The notes: generated from the sequence alone by a model not told the origin. 64,000 nucleotides of DNA from Euonymus europaeus (GCA_963580455.1 OY756969.1:24586760-24650759), one strand, 5' to 3'; numbered from the stretch's first letter, positions 38,551-52,600 are shown. Numbers and translations: made by a program.

Positions 38551-40968
38551 GAAAAGCCAGGATCGTAGAGCTCGAAAAGTAGTGTGAAATCAAGCTAAAA
38601 ATCACCGAATTCGGAACTCGGAGTCAACGGATATTCATAAAACTGTTTACGTAAAGAAACCACATTTCGCGGCTAACTAGGTGAAACGAGACCAACTAGC
38701 CACGAGTTCTGAAATCAAAATCAAAAACGCAAGGATCGTAGAGCTCAAAAAGGAGTGTGAAATCAAGCTAAAAATCACCGAATTCAGAACTCGGAGTCAA
38801 CGGATATTCATAAATCCGTTTAAGTAAAGAAACCACATTGCGCGCCTAAATAGGTGAAACGAGACCAACTAGCCACGAGTTCTGAAATCAAAATCCGAAA
38901 CGCCAGGATTGTTGAGCTCGAAAAGTAGTGTGAAATCAAGCTAAAAATCACCGAATTCAGAACTCGGAGTCAACGGATATTCATAAAACCGTTTACGTAA
39001 AGAACCACATTTTGCGGCTAACTAGGTGAAACGAGACAACTAGCCACGAGTTCTGAAATCAAAATCCGAAACGCCAGGATCGTAGAGCTCAAAAAGTAGT
39101 GTGAAATCAAGCTAAAAATCACCGAATTCAGAACTCGGAGTCAGCGGATATTCATAAATCCGTTTACGTAAAGAAACCACATTGCGCGGCTAAATAGGTG
39201 AAACTAGACCAACTAGCCACGAGTTCTGAAATCAAAATCCGAAACGCCAGGATTGTAGAGCTCGAAAAGTAGTGTGAAATCAAGCTAAAAATCACCGAAT
39301 TCAGAACTCGGAGTCAACGGATATTCATAAAACCGTTTAGGTAAAGAAACCACATTTTGCGGCTAACTAGGTGAAACGAGACCAACTAGCGACGAGTTCT
39401 GAAATCAAAATCCGAAATGCCAGGATCGTAGAGCTCAAAAAGTAGTGTGAAATCAAGCTAAAAATCACCGAATTCAGAACTCGGAGTCAACGGATATTCA
39501 TAAAACTGTTTACGTAAGGAAACCACATTTCGCGGCTAACTAGGTGAAACGAGACCAACTAGCCACGAGTTCTGAAATCAAAATCCGAAACGCCAGGATC
39601 GTAGAGCTCGAAAAGTAGTGTGAAATCAAGCTAAAAATCACCGAATTCAGAACTCGGAGTCAACGGATATTCATAAATCCGTTTACGTAAAGAAACCACA
39701 TTGCGCGGCTAAATAGGTGAAACTAGACCAACTAGCCACGAGTTCTGAAATCAAAATCCGAAACGCCAGCATAGTAGAGCTCGAAACGTAGTGTGAAATC
39801 AAGCTAAAAATCACCGAATTCAGAACTCGGAGTCAACGGATATTCATAAAACCGTTTACGTAAAGAAACCACATTTCGCGGCTAACTAGGTGAAACGAGA
39901 CCAACTAGCCCCGAGTTCTGAAATCAAAATCCGAAATGCCAGGATTGTAGAGCTCGAAAAGTAGTGTGAAATCAAGCTAAAAATCACCGAATTCAGAACT
40001 CGGAGTCAACGGATATTCATAAAACCGTTTACGTAAAGAAACCACATTTCGCGGCTAACTAGGTGAAACGAGACCTACTAGCCACGAGTTCTGAAATCAA
40101 AATCCGAAATGCCAGGATCGTAGAGCTCGAAAAGTAGTGTGAAATCACGCTAAAAATCACCGAATTCAGAACTCGGAGTCAACGGATATTCATAAAACCG
40201 TTTACGTAAAGAAATCACATTTCGCGGCTAACTAGGTGAAACGAGACCAACTAGCCACGAGTTCTGAAATCAAAATCCGAAACGCCAGGATTGTAGAGCT
40301 CGAAAAGTAGTGTGGAATCAAGCTAAAAATAACCGAATTCAGAACTCGGAGTCAACGGATATTCATAAAACCGTTTACGTAAAGAAACCACATTTCGCGG
40401 CTAACTAGGTGAAACGAGACCAACTAGCCACGAGTTCTGAAATCAAAATCCGAAACGCCAGGATTGTAGAGCTCGAAAAGTAGTGTGAAATCAAGCTAAA
40501 AATTACCGAATTCAGAACTCGGAGTCAACGGATATTCATAAAACCGTTTACGTAAAGAAACCACATTTCGCGGCTAACTAGGTGAAACGAGACCTACTAG
40601 CCACGAGTTCTGAAATCAAAATCCGAAATGCCAGGATCGTAGAGCTCGAAAAGTAGTGTGAAATCAAGCTAAAAATCACCGAATTCAGAACTCGGAGTCA
40701 ACGGATATTCATAAAACCGTTTACGTAAAGAAACCACATTTCGCGGCTAACTAGGTGAAACGAGACAACTAGCCACGAGTTCTGAAATCAAAATCCGAAA
40801 CGCCAGGATCGTAGAGCTCAAAAAGTAGTGTGAAATCAAGCTAAAAATCACCGAATTCAGAACTCGGAGTCAGCGGATATTCATAAATCCGTTTACGTAA
40901 AGAAACCACATTGCGCAGCTAAATAGGTGAAACTAGACCAACTAGCCACGAGTTCTGAAATCAAAATC
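38551..40968 (+). repeat. 14-monomer segmental duplication, copy 1 (offset 6,738 bp)
   Basis: About 2.4 kb that recurs at 45289-47706. Anchors with the same offset are GAAAAGCC (38551/45289), AGCCCCGAG (39907/46645), AGCATAGTAG (39768/46506), AATCACATTT (40213/46951) and GCGCAGCTAAAT (40916/47654). Identity looks above 99 % by eye. The upstream edge is sharp: before 38551 this copy is class B and the other is class A. Confidence 0.85.
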
Positions 40969-41109
40969 CGAAATGCCAGGATCGTAGAGCTCGAAAAGTA
41001 GTGTGAAATCAAGCTAAAAATCACCGAATTCAGAACTCGGAGTCAACGGATATTCATAAAACCGTTTACGTAAAGAAACCACATTTCGCGGCTAACTAGG
41101 TGAAACGAG

Positions 41110-44100
41110 ACCAACTAGCCACGAGTTCTGAAATCAAAATCCGAAATGCCAGGATTGTAGAGCTCGAAAAGTAGTGTGAAATCAAGCTAAAAATAACCGA
41201 ATTCAGAACTCGGAGTCAACGGATATTCATAAAACCGTTTACGTAAAGAAACCACATTTCGCGGCTAACTAGGTGAAACGAGACCAACTAGCCACGAGTT
41301 CTGAAATCAAAATCCGAAATGCCTGGATCGTAGAGCTCAAAAAGTAGTGTGAAATCAAGCTAAAAATCACCGAATTCAGAACTCGGAGTTAACGGATATT
41401 CATAAATCCGTTTACGTAAAGAAACCACATTGCGCGGCTAAATAGGTGAAACTAGACCAACTAGCCACGAGTTCTGAAATCAAAATCCGAAACGCCAGGA
41501 TTGTAGAGCTCGAAAAGTAGTGTGAAATCAAGCTAAAAATCACCGAATTCAGAACTCGGAGTCAACGGATATTCATAAAACCGTTTACGTAAAGAAACCA
41601 CATTTCGCGGCTAACTAAGTGAAACGAGACCTACTAGCCACGAGTTCTGAAATCAAAATTCGAAACGCCAGGATCGTAGAGCTCGAAAAGAAGTGTGAAA
41701 TCAAGCTAAAAATCACCGAATTCAGAACTCGGAGTCAACGGATATTCATAAAACCGTTTACGTAAAGAAACCACATTTCGCGGCTAACTAGGTGAAACGA
41801 GACCAACTAGCCACGAGTTCTGAAATCAAAATCCGAAACGCCAGGATCGTAGAGCTCGAAAAGTAGTGTGAAATCAAGCTAAAAATCACCGAATTCAGAA
41901 CTCGGAGTAAACGGATATTCATAAAACCGTTTACGTAAAGAACCACATTTTGCGGCTAACTAGGTGAAACGAGACAACTAGCCACGAGTTCTGAAATCAA
42001 AATCCGAAACGCCAGGATCGTAGAGCTCAAAAAGTAGTGTGAAATCAAGCTAAAAATCACCGAATTCAGAACTCGGAGTCAGCGGATATTCATAAATCCG
42101 TTTACGTAAAGAAACCACATTGCGCAGCTAAATAGGTGAAACTAGACCAACTAGCCACGAGTTCTGAAATCAAAATCCGAAACGCCAGGATTGTAGAGCT
42201 CGAAAAGTAGTGTGAAATCAAGCTAAAAATCACCGAATTCAGAACTCGGAGTAAACGGATATTCGTAAAACCGTTTACGTAAAGAAACCACATTTCGCGG
42301 CTAACTAGGTGAAACGAGACCAACTAGCCACGAGTTCTGAAATCAAAATCCGAAATGCCAGGATTGTAGAGCTCGAAAAGTAGTGTGAAATCAAGCTAAA
42401 AATAACCGAATTCAGAACTCGGAGTCAACGGATATTCATAAAACCGTTTACGTAAAGAAACCACATTTCGCGGCTAACTAGGTGAAACGAGACCAACTAG
42501 CCACGAGTTCTGAAATCAAAATCCGAAATGCCTGGATCGTAGAGCTCAAAAAGTAGTGTGAAATCAAGCTAAAAATCACCGAATTCAGAACTCGGAGTTA
42601 ACGGATATTCATAAATCCGTTTACGTAAAGAAACCACATTGCGCGGCTAAATAGGTGAAACGAGACCAACTAGCCACGAGTTCTGAAATCAAAATCCGAA
42701 ACGCCAGGATTGTAGAGCTCGAAAAGTAGTGTGAAATCAAGCTAAAAATCACCGAATTCAGAACTCGGAGTCAACGGATATTCATAAAACCGTTTACGTA
42801 AAGAAACCACATTTCGCGGCTAACTAAGTGAAACGAGTCCTACTAGCCACGAGTTCTGAAATCAAAATTCGAAACGCCAGGATCGTAGAGCTCGAAAAGA
42901 AGTGTGAAATCAAGCTAAAAATCACCGAATTCAGAACTCGGAGTCAACGGATATTCATAAAACCGTTTACGTAAAGAAACCACATTTCGCGGCTAACTAG
43001 GTGAAACGAGACCAACTAGCCACGAGTTCTGAAATCAAAATCCGAAACGCCAGGATCGTAGAGCTCGAAAAGTAGTGTGAAATCAAGCTAAAAATCACCG
43101 AATTCAGAACTCGGAGTAAACGGATATTCATAAAACCGTTTACGTAAAGAACCACATTTTGCGGCTAACTAGGTGAAACGAGACAACTAGCCACGAGTTC
43201 TGAAATCAAAATCCGAAACGCCAGGATCGTAGAGCTCAAAAAGTAGTGTGAAATCAAGCTAAAAATCACCGAATTCAGAACTCGGAGTCAGCGGATATTC
43301 ATAAATCCGTTTACGTAAAGAAACCACATTTCGCGGCTAACTAGGTGAAACGAGACCAACTAGCCACGAGTTCTGAAATCAAAATCCGAAATGCCAGGAT
43401 TGTAGAGCTCGAAAAGTAGTGTGAAATCAAGCTAAAAATAACCGAATTCAGAACTCGGAGTCAACGGATATTCATAAAACCGTTTACGTAAAGAAACCAC
43501 ATTTCGCGGCTAACTAGGTGAAACGAGACCAACTAGCCACGAGTTCTGAAATCAAAATCCGAAATGCCTGGATCGTAGAGCTCAAAAAGTAGTGTGAAAT
43601 CAAGCTAAAAATCACCGAATTCAGAACTCGGAGTTAACGGATATTCATAAATCCGTTTACGTAAAGAAACCACATTGCGCGGCTAAATAGGTGAAACGAG
43701 ACCAACTAGCCACGAGTTCTGAAATCAAAATCCGAAACGCCAGGATTGTAGAGCTCGAAAAGTAGTGTGAAATCAAGCTAAAAATCACCGAATTCAGAAC
43801 TCGGAGTCAACGGATATTCATAAAACCGTTTACGTAAAGAAACCACATTTCGCGGCTAACTAAGTGAAACGAGACCTACTAGCCACGAGTTCTGAAATCA
43901 AAATTCGAAACGCCAGGATCGTAGAGCTCGAAAAGAAGTGTGAAATCAAGCTAAAAATCACCGAATTCAGAACTCGGAGTCAACGGATATTCATAAAACC
44001 GTTTACGTAAAGAAACCACATTTCGCGGCTAACTAGGTGAAACGAGACCAACTAGCCACGAGTTCTGAAATCAAAATCCGAAACGCCAGGATCGTAGAGC

Positions 44101-45288
44101 TCGAAAAGTAGTGTGAAATCAAGCTAAAAATCACCGAATTCAGAACTCGGAGTAAACGGATATTCATAAAACCGTTTACGTAAAGAACCACATTTTGCGG
44201 CTAACTAGGTGAAACGAGACAACTAGCCACGAGTTCTGAAATCAAAATCCGAAACGCCAGGATCGTAGAGCTCAAAAAGTAGTGTGAAATCAAGCTAAAA
44301 ATCACCGAATTCAGAACTCGGAGTCAGCGGATATTCATAAATCCGTTTACGTAAAGAAACAACATTGCGCAGCTAAATAGGTGAAACTAGACCAACTAGC
44401 CACGAGTTCTGAAATCAAAATCCGAAACACCAGGATTGTAGAGCTCGAAAAGTAGTGTGAAATCAAGCTAAAAATCACCGAATTCAGAACTCGGAGTAAA
44501 CGGATATTCGTAAAACCGTTTACGTAAAGAAACCACATTTCGCGGCTAACTAGGTGAAACGAGACCAACTAGCCACGAGTTCTGAAATCAAAATCCGAAA
44601 TGCCAGGATTGTAGAGCTCGAAAAGTAGTGTGAAATCAAGCTAAAAATAACCGAATTCAGAACTCGGAGTCAACGGATATTCATAAAACCGTTTACGTAA
44701 AGAAACCACATTTCGCGGCTAACTAGGTGAAACGAGACCAACTAGCCACGAGTTCTGAAATCAAAATCCGAAATGCCTGGATCGTAGAGCTCAAAAAGTA
44801 GTGTGAAATCAAGCTAAAAATCACCGAATTCAGAACTCGGAGTTAACGGATATTCATAAATCCGTTTACGTAAAGAAACCACATTGCGCGGCTAAATAGG
44901 TGAAACGAGACGAACTAGCCACGACTTCTGAAATCAAAATCCGAAAAGCCAGGATCGTAGAGCTCGAAAAGTAGTGTGAAATCAAGCTAAAAATCACCGA
45001 ATTCGGAACTCGGAGTCAACGGATATTCATAAAACTGTTTACGTAAAGAAACCACATTTCGCGGCTAACTAGGTGAAACGAGACCAACTAGCCACAAGTT
45101 CTGAAATCAAAATCCGAAATGCCTGGATCGTAGAGCTCAAAAAGTAGTGTGAAATCAAGCTAAAAATCACCGAATTCAGAACTCGGAGTTAACGGATATT
45201 CATAAATCCGTTTACGTAAAGAAACCACATTGCGCGGCTAAATAGGTGAAACGAGACCAACTAGCCACGAGTTCTGAAATCAAAATCC
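41110..45288 (+). repeat. 7-monomer HOR (1,209 bp) with a 6-monomer derivative (1,036 bp)
   Basis: The marker AATTCGAAAC lies at 41657, 42866 and 43902, spaced 1,209 bp (7 monomers less 2 bp) and 1,036 bp (6 monomers less 2 bp). The 2-bp shortfall comes from one 171-bp monomer per unit (at about 41935, 43145 and 44181). Other unit markers are AAAATAACCG, ATGCCTGGATCG, GGAGTTAACGG, GGAGTAAACGG, AAAGAAGTG and GCGCAGCTAAAT. The short unit has lost exactly one monomer at about 43305-43330. Each full unit produces the same reverse-strand 73-codon open frame (42102-42323, 44347-44568), which is a by-product of repeat sequence. Confidence 0.85.
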
Positions 45289-47706
45289 GAAAAGCCAGGA
45301 TCGTAGAGCTCGAAAAGTAGTGTGAAATCAAGCTAAAAATCACCGAATTCGGAACTCGGAGTCAACGGATATTCATAAAACTGTTTACGTAAAGAAACCA
45401 CATTTCGCGGCTAACTAGGTGAAACGAGACCAACTAGCCACGAGTTCTGAAATCAAAATCAAAAACGCAAGGATCGTAGAGCTCAAAAAGGAGTGTGAAA
45501 TCAAGCTAAAAATCACCGAATTCAGAACTCGGAGTCAACGGATATTCATAAATCCGTTTAAGTAAAGAAACCACATTGCGCGCCTAAATAGGTGAAACGA
45601 GACCAACTAGCCACGAGTTCTGAAATCAAAATCCGAAACGCCAGGATTGTTGAGCTCGAAAAGTAGTGTGAAATCAAGCTAAAAATCACCGAATTCAGAA
45701 CTCGGAGTCAACGGATATTCATAAAACCGTTTACGTAAAGAACCACATTTTGCGGCTAACTAGGTGAAACGAGACAACTAGCCACGAGTTCTGAAATCAA
45801 AATCCGAAACGCCAGGATCGTAGAGCTCAAAAAGTAGTGTGAAATCAAGCTAAAAATCACCGAATTCAGAACTCGGAGTCAGCGGATATTCATAAATCCG
45901 TTTACGTAAAGAAACCACATTGCGCGGCTAAATAGGTGAAACTAGACCAACTAGCCACGAGTTCTGAAATCAAAATCCGAAACGCCAGGATTGTAGAGCT
46001 CGAAAAGTAGTGTGAAATCAAGCTAAAAATCACCGAATTCAGAACTCGGAGTCAACGGATATTCATAAAACCGTTTAGGTAAAGAAACCACATTTTGCGG
46101 CTAACTAGGTGAAACGAGACCAACTAGCGACGAGTTCTGAAATCAAAATCCGAAATGCCAGGATCGTAGAGCTCAAAAAGTAGTGTGTAATCAAGCTAAA
46201 AATCACCGAATTCAGAACTCGGAGTCAACGGATATTCATAAAACTGTTTACGTAAGGAAACCACATTTCGCGGCTAACTAGGTGAAACGAGACCAACTAG
46301 CCACGAGTTCTGAAATCAAAATCCGAAACGCCAGGATCGTAGAGCTCGAAAAGTAGTGTGAAATCAAGCTAAAAATCACCGAATTCAGAACTCGGAGTCA
46401 ACGGATATTCATAAATCCGTTTACGTAAAGAAACCACATTGCGCGGCTAAATAGGTGAAACTAGACCAACTAGCCACGAGTTCTGAAATCAAAATCCGAA
46501 ACGCCAGCATAGTAGAGCTCGAAACGTAGTGTGAAATCAAGCTAAAAATCACCGAATTCAGAACTCGGAGTCAACGGATATTCATAAAACCGTTTACGTA
46601 AAGAAACCACATTTCGCGGCTAACTAGGTGAAACGAGACCAACTAGCCCCGAGTTCTGAAATCAAAATCCGAAATGCCAGGATTGTAGAGCTCGAAAAGT
46701 AGTGTGAAATCAAGCTAAAAATCACCGAATTCAGAACTCGGAGTCAACGGATATTCATAAAACCGTTTACGTAAAGAAACCACATTTCGCGGCTAACTAG
46801 GTGAAACGAGACCTACTAGCCACGAGTTCTGAAATCAAAATCCGAAATGCCAGGATCGTAGAGCTCGAAAAGTAGTGTGAAATCACGCTAAAAATCACCG
46901 AATTCAGAACTCGGAGTCAACGGATATTCATAAAACCGTTTACGTAAAGAAATCACATTTCGCGGCTAACTAGGTGAAACGAGACCAACTAGCCACGAGA
47001 TCTGAAATCAAAATCCGAAACGCCAGGATTGTAGAGCTCGAAAAGTAGTGTGGAATCAAGCTAAAAATAACCGAATTCAGAACTCGGAGTCAACGGATAT
47101 TCATAAAACCGTTTACGTAAAGAAACCACATTTCGCGGCTAACTAGGTGAAACGAGACCAACTAGCCACGAGTTCTGAAATCAAAATCCGAAACGCCAGG
47201 ATTGTAGAGCTCGAAAAGTAGTGTGAAATCAAGCTAAAAATTAGCGAATTCAGAACTCGGAGTCAACGGATATTCATAAAACCGTTTACGTAAAGAAACC
47301 ACATTTCGCGGCTAACTAGGTGAAACGAGACCTACTAGCCACGAGTTCTGAAATCAAAATCCGAAATGCCAGGATCGTAGAGCTCGAAAAGTAGTGTGAA
47401 ATCAAGCTAAAAATCACCGAATTCAGAACTCGGAGTCAACGGATATTCATAAAACCGTTTACGTAAAGAAACCACATTTCGCGGCTAACTAGGTGAAACG
47501 AGACAACTAGCCACGAGTTCTGAAATCAAAATCCGAAACGCCAGGATCGTAGAGCTCAAAAAGTAGTGTGAAATCAAGCTAAAAATCACCGAATTCAGAA
47601 CTCGGAGTCAGCGGATATTCATAAATCCGTTTACGTAAAGAAACCACATTGCGCAGCTAAATAGGTGAAACTAGACCAACTAGCCACGAGTTCTGAAATC
47701 AAAATC
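45289..47706 (+). repeat. 14-monomer segmental duplication, copy 2 (offset 6,738 bp)
   Basis: Near-identical copy of 38551-40968. Differences noted include GTGTGTAATC (about 46187), GAGATCTGAA (about 46999) and AAATTAGCG (about 47240). Its left end abuts a 346-bp duplicated dimer carrying the same GAAAAGCC marker (44943 and 45289), which may be where the copy was captured. Confidence 0.85.
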
Positions 47707-49620
47707 CGAAACGCCAGGATTGTAGAGCTCGAAAAGTAGTGTGAAATCAAGCTAAAAATCACCGAATTCAGAACTCGGAGTAAACGGATATTCGTAAAAC
47801 CGTTTACGTAAAGAAACCACATTTCGCGGCTAACTAGGTGAAACGAGACCAACTAGCCACGAGTTCTGAAATCAAAATCCGAAATGCCAGGATTGTAGAG
47901 CTCGAAAAGTAGTGTGAAATCAAGCTAAAAATAACCGAATTCAGAACTCGGAGTCAACGGATATTCATAAAACCGTTTACGTAAAGAAACCACATTTCGC
48001 GGCTAACTAGGTGAAACGAGACCAACTAGCCACGACTTCTGAAATCAAAATCCGAAATGCCTGGATCGTAGAGCTCAAAAAGTAGTGTGAAATCAAGCTA
48101 AAAATCACCGAATTCAGAACTCGGAGTTAACGGATATTCATAAATCCGTTTACGTAAAGAAACCACATTGCGCGGCTAAATAGGTGAAACGAGACCAACT
48201 AGCCACGAGTTCTGAAATCAAAATCCGAAACGCCAGGATTGTAGAGCTCGAAAAGTAGTGTGAAATCAAGCTAAAAATCACCGAATTCAGAACTCGGAGT
48301 CAACGGATATTCATAAAACCGTTTACGTAAAGAAACCACATTTCGCGGCTAACTAAGTGAAACGAGACCTACTAGCCACGAGTTCTGAATTCAAAATTCG
48401 AAACTCCAGGATCGTAGAGCTCGAAAAGAAGTGTGAAATCAAGCTAAAAATCACCGAATTCAGAACTCGGAGTCAACGGATATTCATAAAACCGTTTACG
48501 TAAAGAAACCACATTTCGCGGCTAACTAGGTGAAACGAGACCAACTAGCCACGAGTTCTGAAATCAAAATCCGAAACGCCAGGATCGTAGAGCTCGAAAA
48601 GTAGTGTGAAATCAAGCTAAAAATCACCGAATTCAGAACTCGGAGTAAACGGATATTCATAAAACCGTTTACGTAAAGAACCACATTTTGCGGCTAACTA
48701 GGTGAAACGAGACAACTAGCCACGAGTTCTGAAATCAAAATCCGAAACGCCAGGATCGTAGAGCTCAAAAAGTAGTGTGAAATCAAGCTAAAAATCACCG
48801 AATTCAGAACTCGGAGTCAGCGGATATTCATAAATCCGTTTACGTAAAGAAACCACATTGCGCAGCTAAATAGGTGAAACTAGACCAACTAGCCACGAGT
48901 TCTGAAATCAAAATCCGAAACGCCAGGATTGTAGAGCTCGAAAAGTAGTGTGAAATCAAGCTAAAAATCACCGAATTCAGAACTCGGAGTAAACGGATAT
49001 TCGTAAAACCGTTTACGTAAAGAAACCACATTTCGCGGCTAACTAGGTGAAACGAGACCAACTAGCCACGAGTTCTGAAATCAAAATCCGAAATGCCAGG
49101 ATTGTAGAGCTCGAAAAGTAGTGTGAAATCAAGCTAAAAATAACCGAATTCAGAACTCGGAGTCAACGGATATTCATAAAACCGTTTACGTAAAGAAACC
49201 ACATTTCGCGGCTAACTAGGTGAAACGAGACCAACTAGCCACGAATTCTGAAATCAAAATCCGAAATGCCTGGATCGTAGAGCTCAAAAAGTAGTGTGAA
49301 ATCAAGCTAAAAATCACCGAATTCAGAACTCGGAGTTAACGGATATTCATAAATCCGTTTACGTAAAGAAACCACATTGCGCGGCTAAATAGGTGAAACG
49401 AGACGAACTAGCCACGAGTTCTGAAATCAAAATCCGAAACGCCAGGATTGTAGAGCTCGAAAAGTAGTGTGAAATCAAGCTAAAAATCACCGAATTCAGA
49501 ACTCGGAGTCAACGGATATTCATAAAACCGTTTACGTAAAGAAACCACATTTCGCGGCTAACTAGGTGAAACGAGACCTACTAGCCACGAGTTCTGAAAT
49601 CAAAATTCGAAACGCCAGGA
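47510..49620 (+). repeat. 7-monomer HOR (1,209 bp), second tract
   Basis: The same unit as 41110-45288 resumes after the 14-monomer segment. The GCGCAGCTAAAT monomers at about 47654 and 48863 are 1,209 bp apart, and CCTGGATCG, GTTAACGG, AATTCGAAAC (48395) and the 171-bp monomer (about 48671) recur in unit order. This implies that the 14-monomer segment lies within what was one HOR tract. Confidence 0.8.
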
Positions 49621-52600
49621 TCGTAGAGCTCGAAAAGTAGTGTGAAATCAAGCTAAAAATCACCGAATTCAGAACTCGGAGTCAACGGATATTCATAAAA
49701 CCGTTTACGTAAAGAAACCACATTTCGCGGCTAACTAGGTGAAACGAGACCAACTAGCCACGAGTTCTGAAATCAAAATCCGAAACGCCAGGATCGTAGA
49801 GCTCAAAAAGTAGTGTGAAATCAACCTAAAAATCAACGAATTCAGAACTCGGAGTCAACGGATATTCATAAATCCGTTTACGTAAAGAAACCACATTGCG
49901 CGGCTAAATAGGTGAAACTAGACCAACTATCCACGAGTTCTGAAATAAAAATCCGAAATGCCAGGATTGTAGAGCTCAAAAAGTAGTGTGAAATCAAGCT
50001 AAAAATCACCGAATTCAGAACTCGGAGTCAACGGATATTCATAAAACCGTTTACGTAAAGAAACCACATTTCGCGGCTAACTAGGTGAAACGAGCCAACT
50101 AGCCACGAGTTCTGAAATCAAAATCCAAAACCCAAGGATCGTAGAGCTCAAAAAGTAGTGTGAAATCAAGCTAAAAATCACCGAATTCAGAACTCGAAGT
50201 CAACGGATATTCATAAATCCGTTTACGTAAAGGAACAACATTGCGCGACTAAATAGGTGAAACGAGACCAACTAGCCAAGAGTTCTGAAATCAAAATCCG
50301 AAAAGCCAGTATTGTAGAGCTCGAAAAGTAGTGTGAAATCAAGCTAAAAATCACCAAATTCAGAACTCGGAGTCAACGGATATTCGTAAAACCATTTACG
50401 TAAAGAAACCATATTTCGCTGCTAACTAGGAGAAACGAGCCAACTAGCCACGAGTTCTGAAATCAAAATCCAAAATTTAAGGATCGTAGAGCTCAAAAAG
50501 TAGTGTGAAATCAAGCTAAAAATCACCGAATTCAGAACTCGGAGTCAACGGATATTCATAAATCCGTTTACGTAAAGAAAACACATTTTGCGGCTAACTA
50601 GGTGAAACGAGACCAACTAGCGACGAGTTCTGAAATCAAAATCCGAAACGCCAGGATCGTAGAGCTCAAAAAGTAGTGTGAAATCAAGCTAAAAATCACC
50701 GAATTCAGAACTCGGAGTCAACGGATATTCATAAAACTGTTTACGTAAAGAAACCACATTTCGCGGCTAACTAGGTGAAACGAGACCAACTAGCCACGAG
50801 TTCTGAAATCAAAATCCGAAATGCCAGGATCGTAGAGCTCAAAAAGTAGTGTGAAATCAAGCTAAAAATCACCGAATTCAGAACTCGGAGTCAACGGATA
50901 TTCATAAATCCGGTTACGTAAAAAACCACATTGCGCGGCTAAATAGGTGAAACGAGACCAACTAGCCACGAGTTCTGAAATCAAAATCCGAAACACCAGG
51001 ATTGTAGAGCTCCAAAATTAGTGTGAAATCAAGATAAAAATCACCGAATTCAGAACTCGGAGTCAACGGATATTCATAAAACCGTTTACGTAAAGAAACC
51101 ACATTTCGCGGCTAACTAGGTGAAACGAGACCTACTAGCCACGAGTTCTGAAATCAAAATCCGAAACGCCAGGATCGTAGAGCTCGAAAAGTAGTGTGAA
51201 ATCAAGCTAAAAATCACCGAATTCAGAACTCGGAGTCAACGGATATTCATAAAACCGTTTACGTAAAGAAATCACATTTCGCGGCTAACTAGGTGAAACG
51301 AGCCAACTAGCCACGAGTTCGGAAATCAAAATCTAAAATGCAAGGATCGTAGAGCTCAAAAAGTAGTGTGAAATCAAGCTAAAAATCACCGAATTCAGAA
51401 CTCGGAGTCAACGGATATTCATAAATCCGTTTACGTAAAGAAACCACATTGCGCACCTAAATAGGTGAAACGAGACCAACCAGCCAAGAGTTCTGAAATC
51501 AAAATCCGAAACGCCAGGATTATTGAGCTCGAAAAGTAGTGTGAAATCAAGCTAAAAATCACCGAATTCAGAACTCGGAGTCAACGGATATTCATAAAAC
51601 CGTTTACGTAAAGAAACCACATTTCACGGCTAACTAGGTGAAACGAGACCAACTAGCCACGAGTTCTGAAATCAAAATCCGAAATAACAGGATCGTAGAG
51701 CTCGAAAAGTAGTGTGAAATCAAGCTAAAAATCACCGAATTCAGAACTCGGAGTCAACAGATATTCATAAAACCGTTTACGTAAAGAAACCACATTTCGC
51801 GGCTAACTAGGTGAAACGAGACCTTCTAGCCACGAGTTCTGAAATCAAAATCCGAAACTCCAGGATCGTAGAGCTCAAAAAGTAGTGTGAAATCAAGCTA
51901 AAAATCACCGAATTCAGAACTCGGAGTCAACGGATATTCGTAAAACCGTTTACGTAAAGAAACCACATTTCGCGGCTAACTAGGTGAAACGAGACCAACT
52001 AGCCACGAGTTCTGAAATCAAAATCCGAAACGCCAGGATCGTAGAGCTCAAAAAGTAGTGTGAAATCAAGCTAAAAATCACCGAATTCAGAACTCGGAGT
52101 TAACGGATATTCATAAATCCGTTTACGTAAAGAAACCACATTGCGCGGCTAAATAGGTGAAACTAGACCAACTAGCCACGAGTTCTGAAATCAAATTCCG
52201 AAATGCCAGGATTGTAGAGCTCGAAAAGTAGTGTGAAATCAAGCTAAAAATCACCGAATTCAGAACTCGGAGTCAACGGATATTCGTAAAACCGTTTACG
52301 TAAAGAAACCACATTTCGCGGCTAACTAGGTGAAACGAGACCAACTAGCCACGAGTTCAGAAATCAAAATCCAAAACGCCAGGATCGTAGAGCTCAAAAA
52401 GTAGTGTGAAATCAAGCTAAAAATCACCGAATTTAGAACTCGGAGTCAACGGATATTCATAAAACTATTTACGTAAAGAAACCATATTTCGCGGCTAACT
52501 AGGTGAAACGAGGCCAACTAACCACGAGTTCTGAAATCAAAATCCGAAATAACAGGATCGTAGAGCTCGAAAAGTAGTGTGAAATCAAGCTAAAAATCAC

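Larger units (their letters stand above)
23160..48800 (+). repeat. Dispersed 171-bp variant monomer (14 copies)
   Basis: A class B monomer with two linked 1-bp deletions, AAAGAACC for AAAGAAACC and GAGACAACT for GAGACCAACT, plus TTTTGCGG for TTTCGCGG. Copies lie at about 23274, 29151, 30188, 31397, 32433, 35371, 35541, 37961, 38998, 41935, 43145, 44181, 45731 and 48671. The deletions stay together, so all copies derive from one ancestor. They account for about 28 of the 42 bp by which the window falls short of 370 full monomers. None were seen before 23 kb or after 49 kb. The single GAGACAACT deletion without the first occurs at about 40766 and 47504. Confidence 0.8.

Noticed and set aside
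42102..49061. Four near-identical 73-codon reverse-strand open frames (42102, 44347, 47631, 48840)
   Set aside because: They mark the same two monomers of the 1,209-bp HOR, opened by the GCGCAGC and GTAAACGG variants. This is sequence copying, not a gene family; no domain, signal or promoter is visible.
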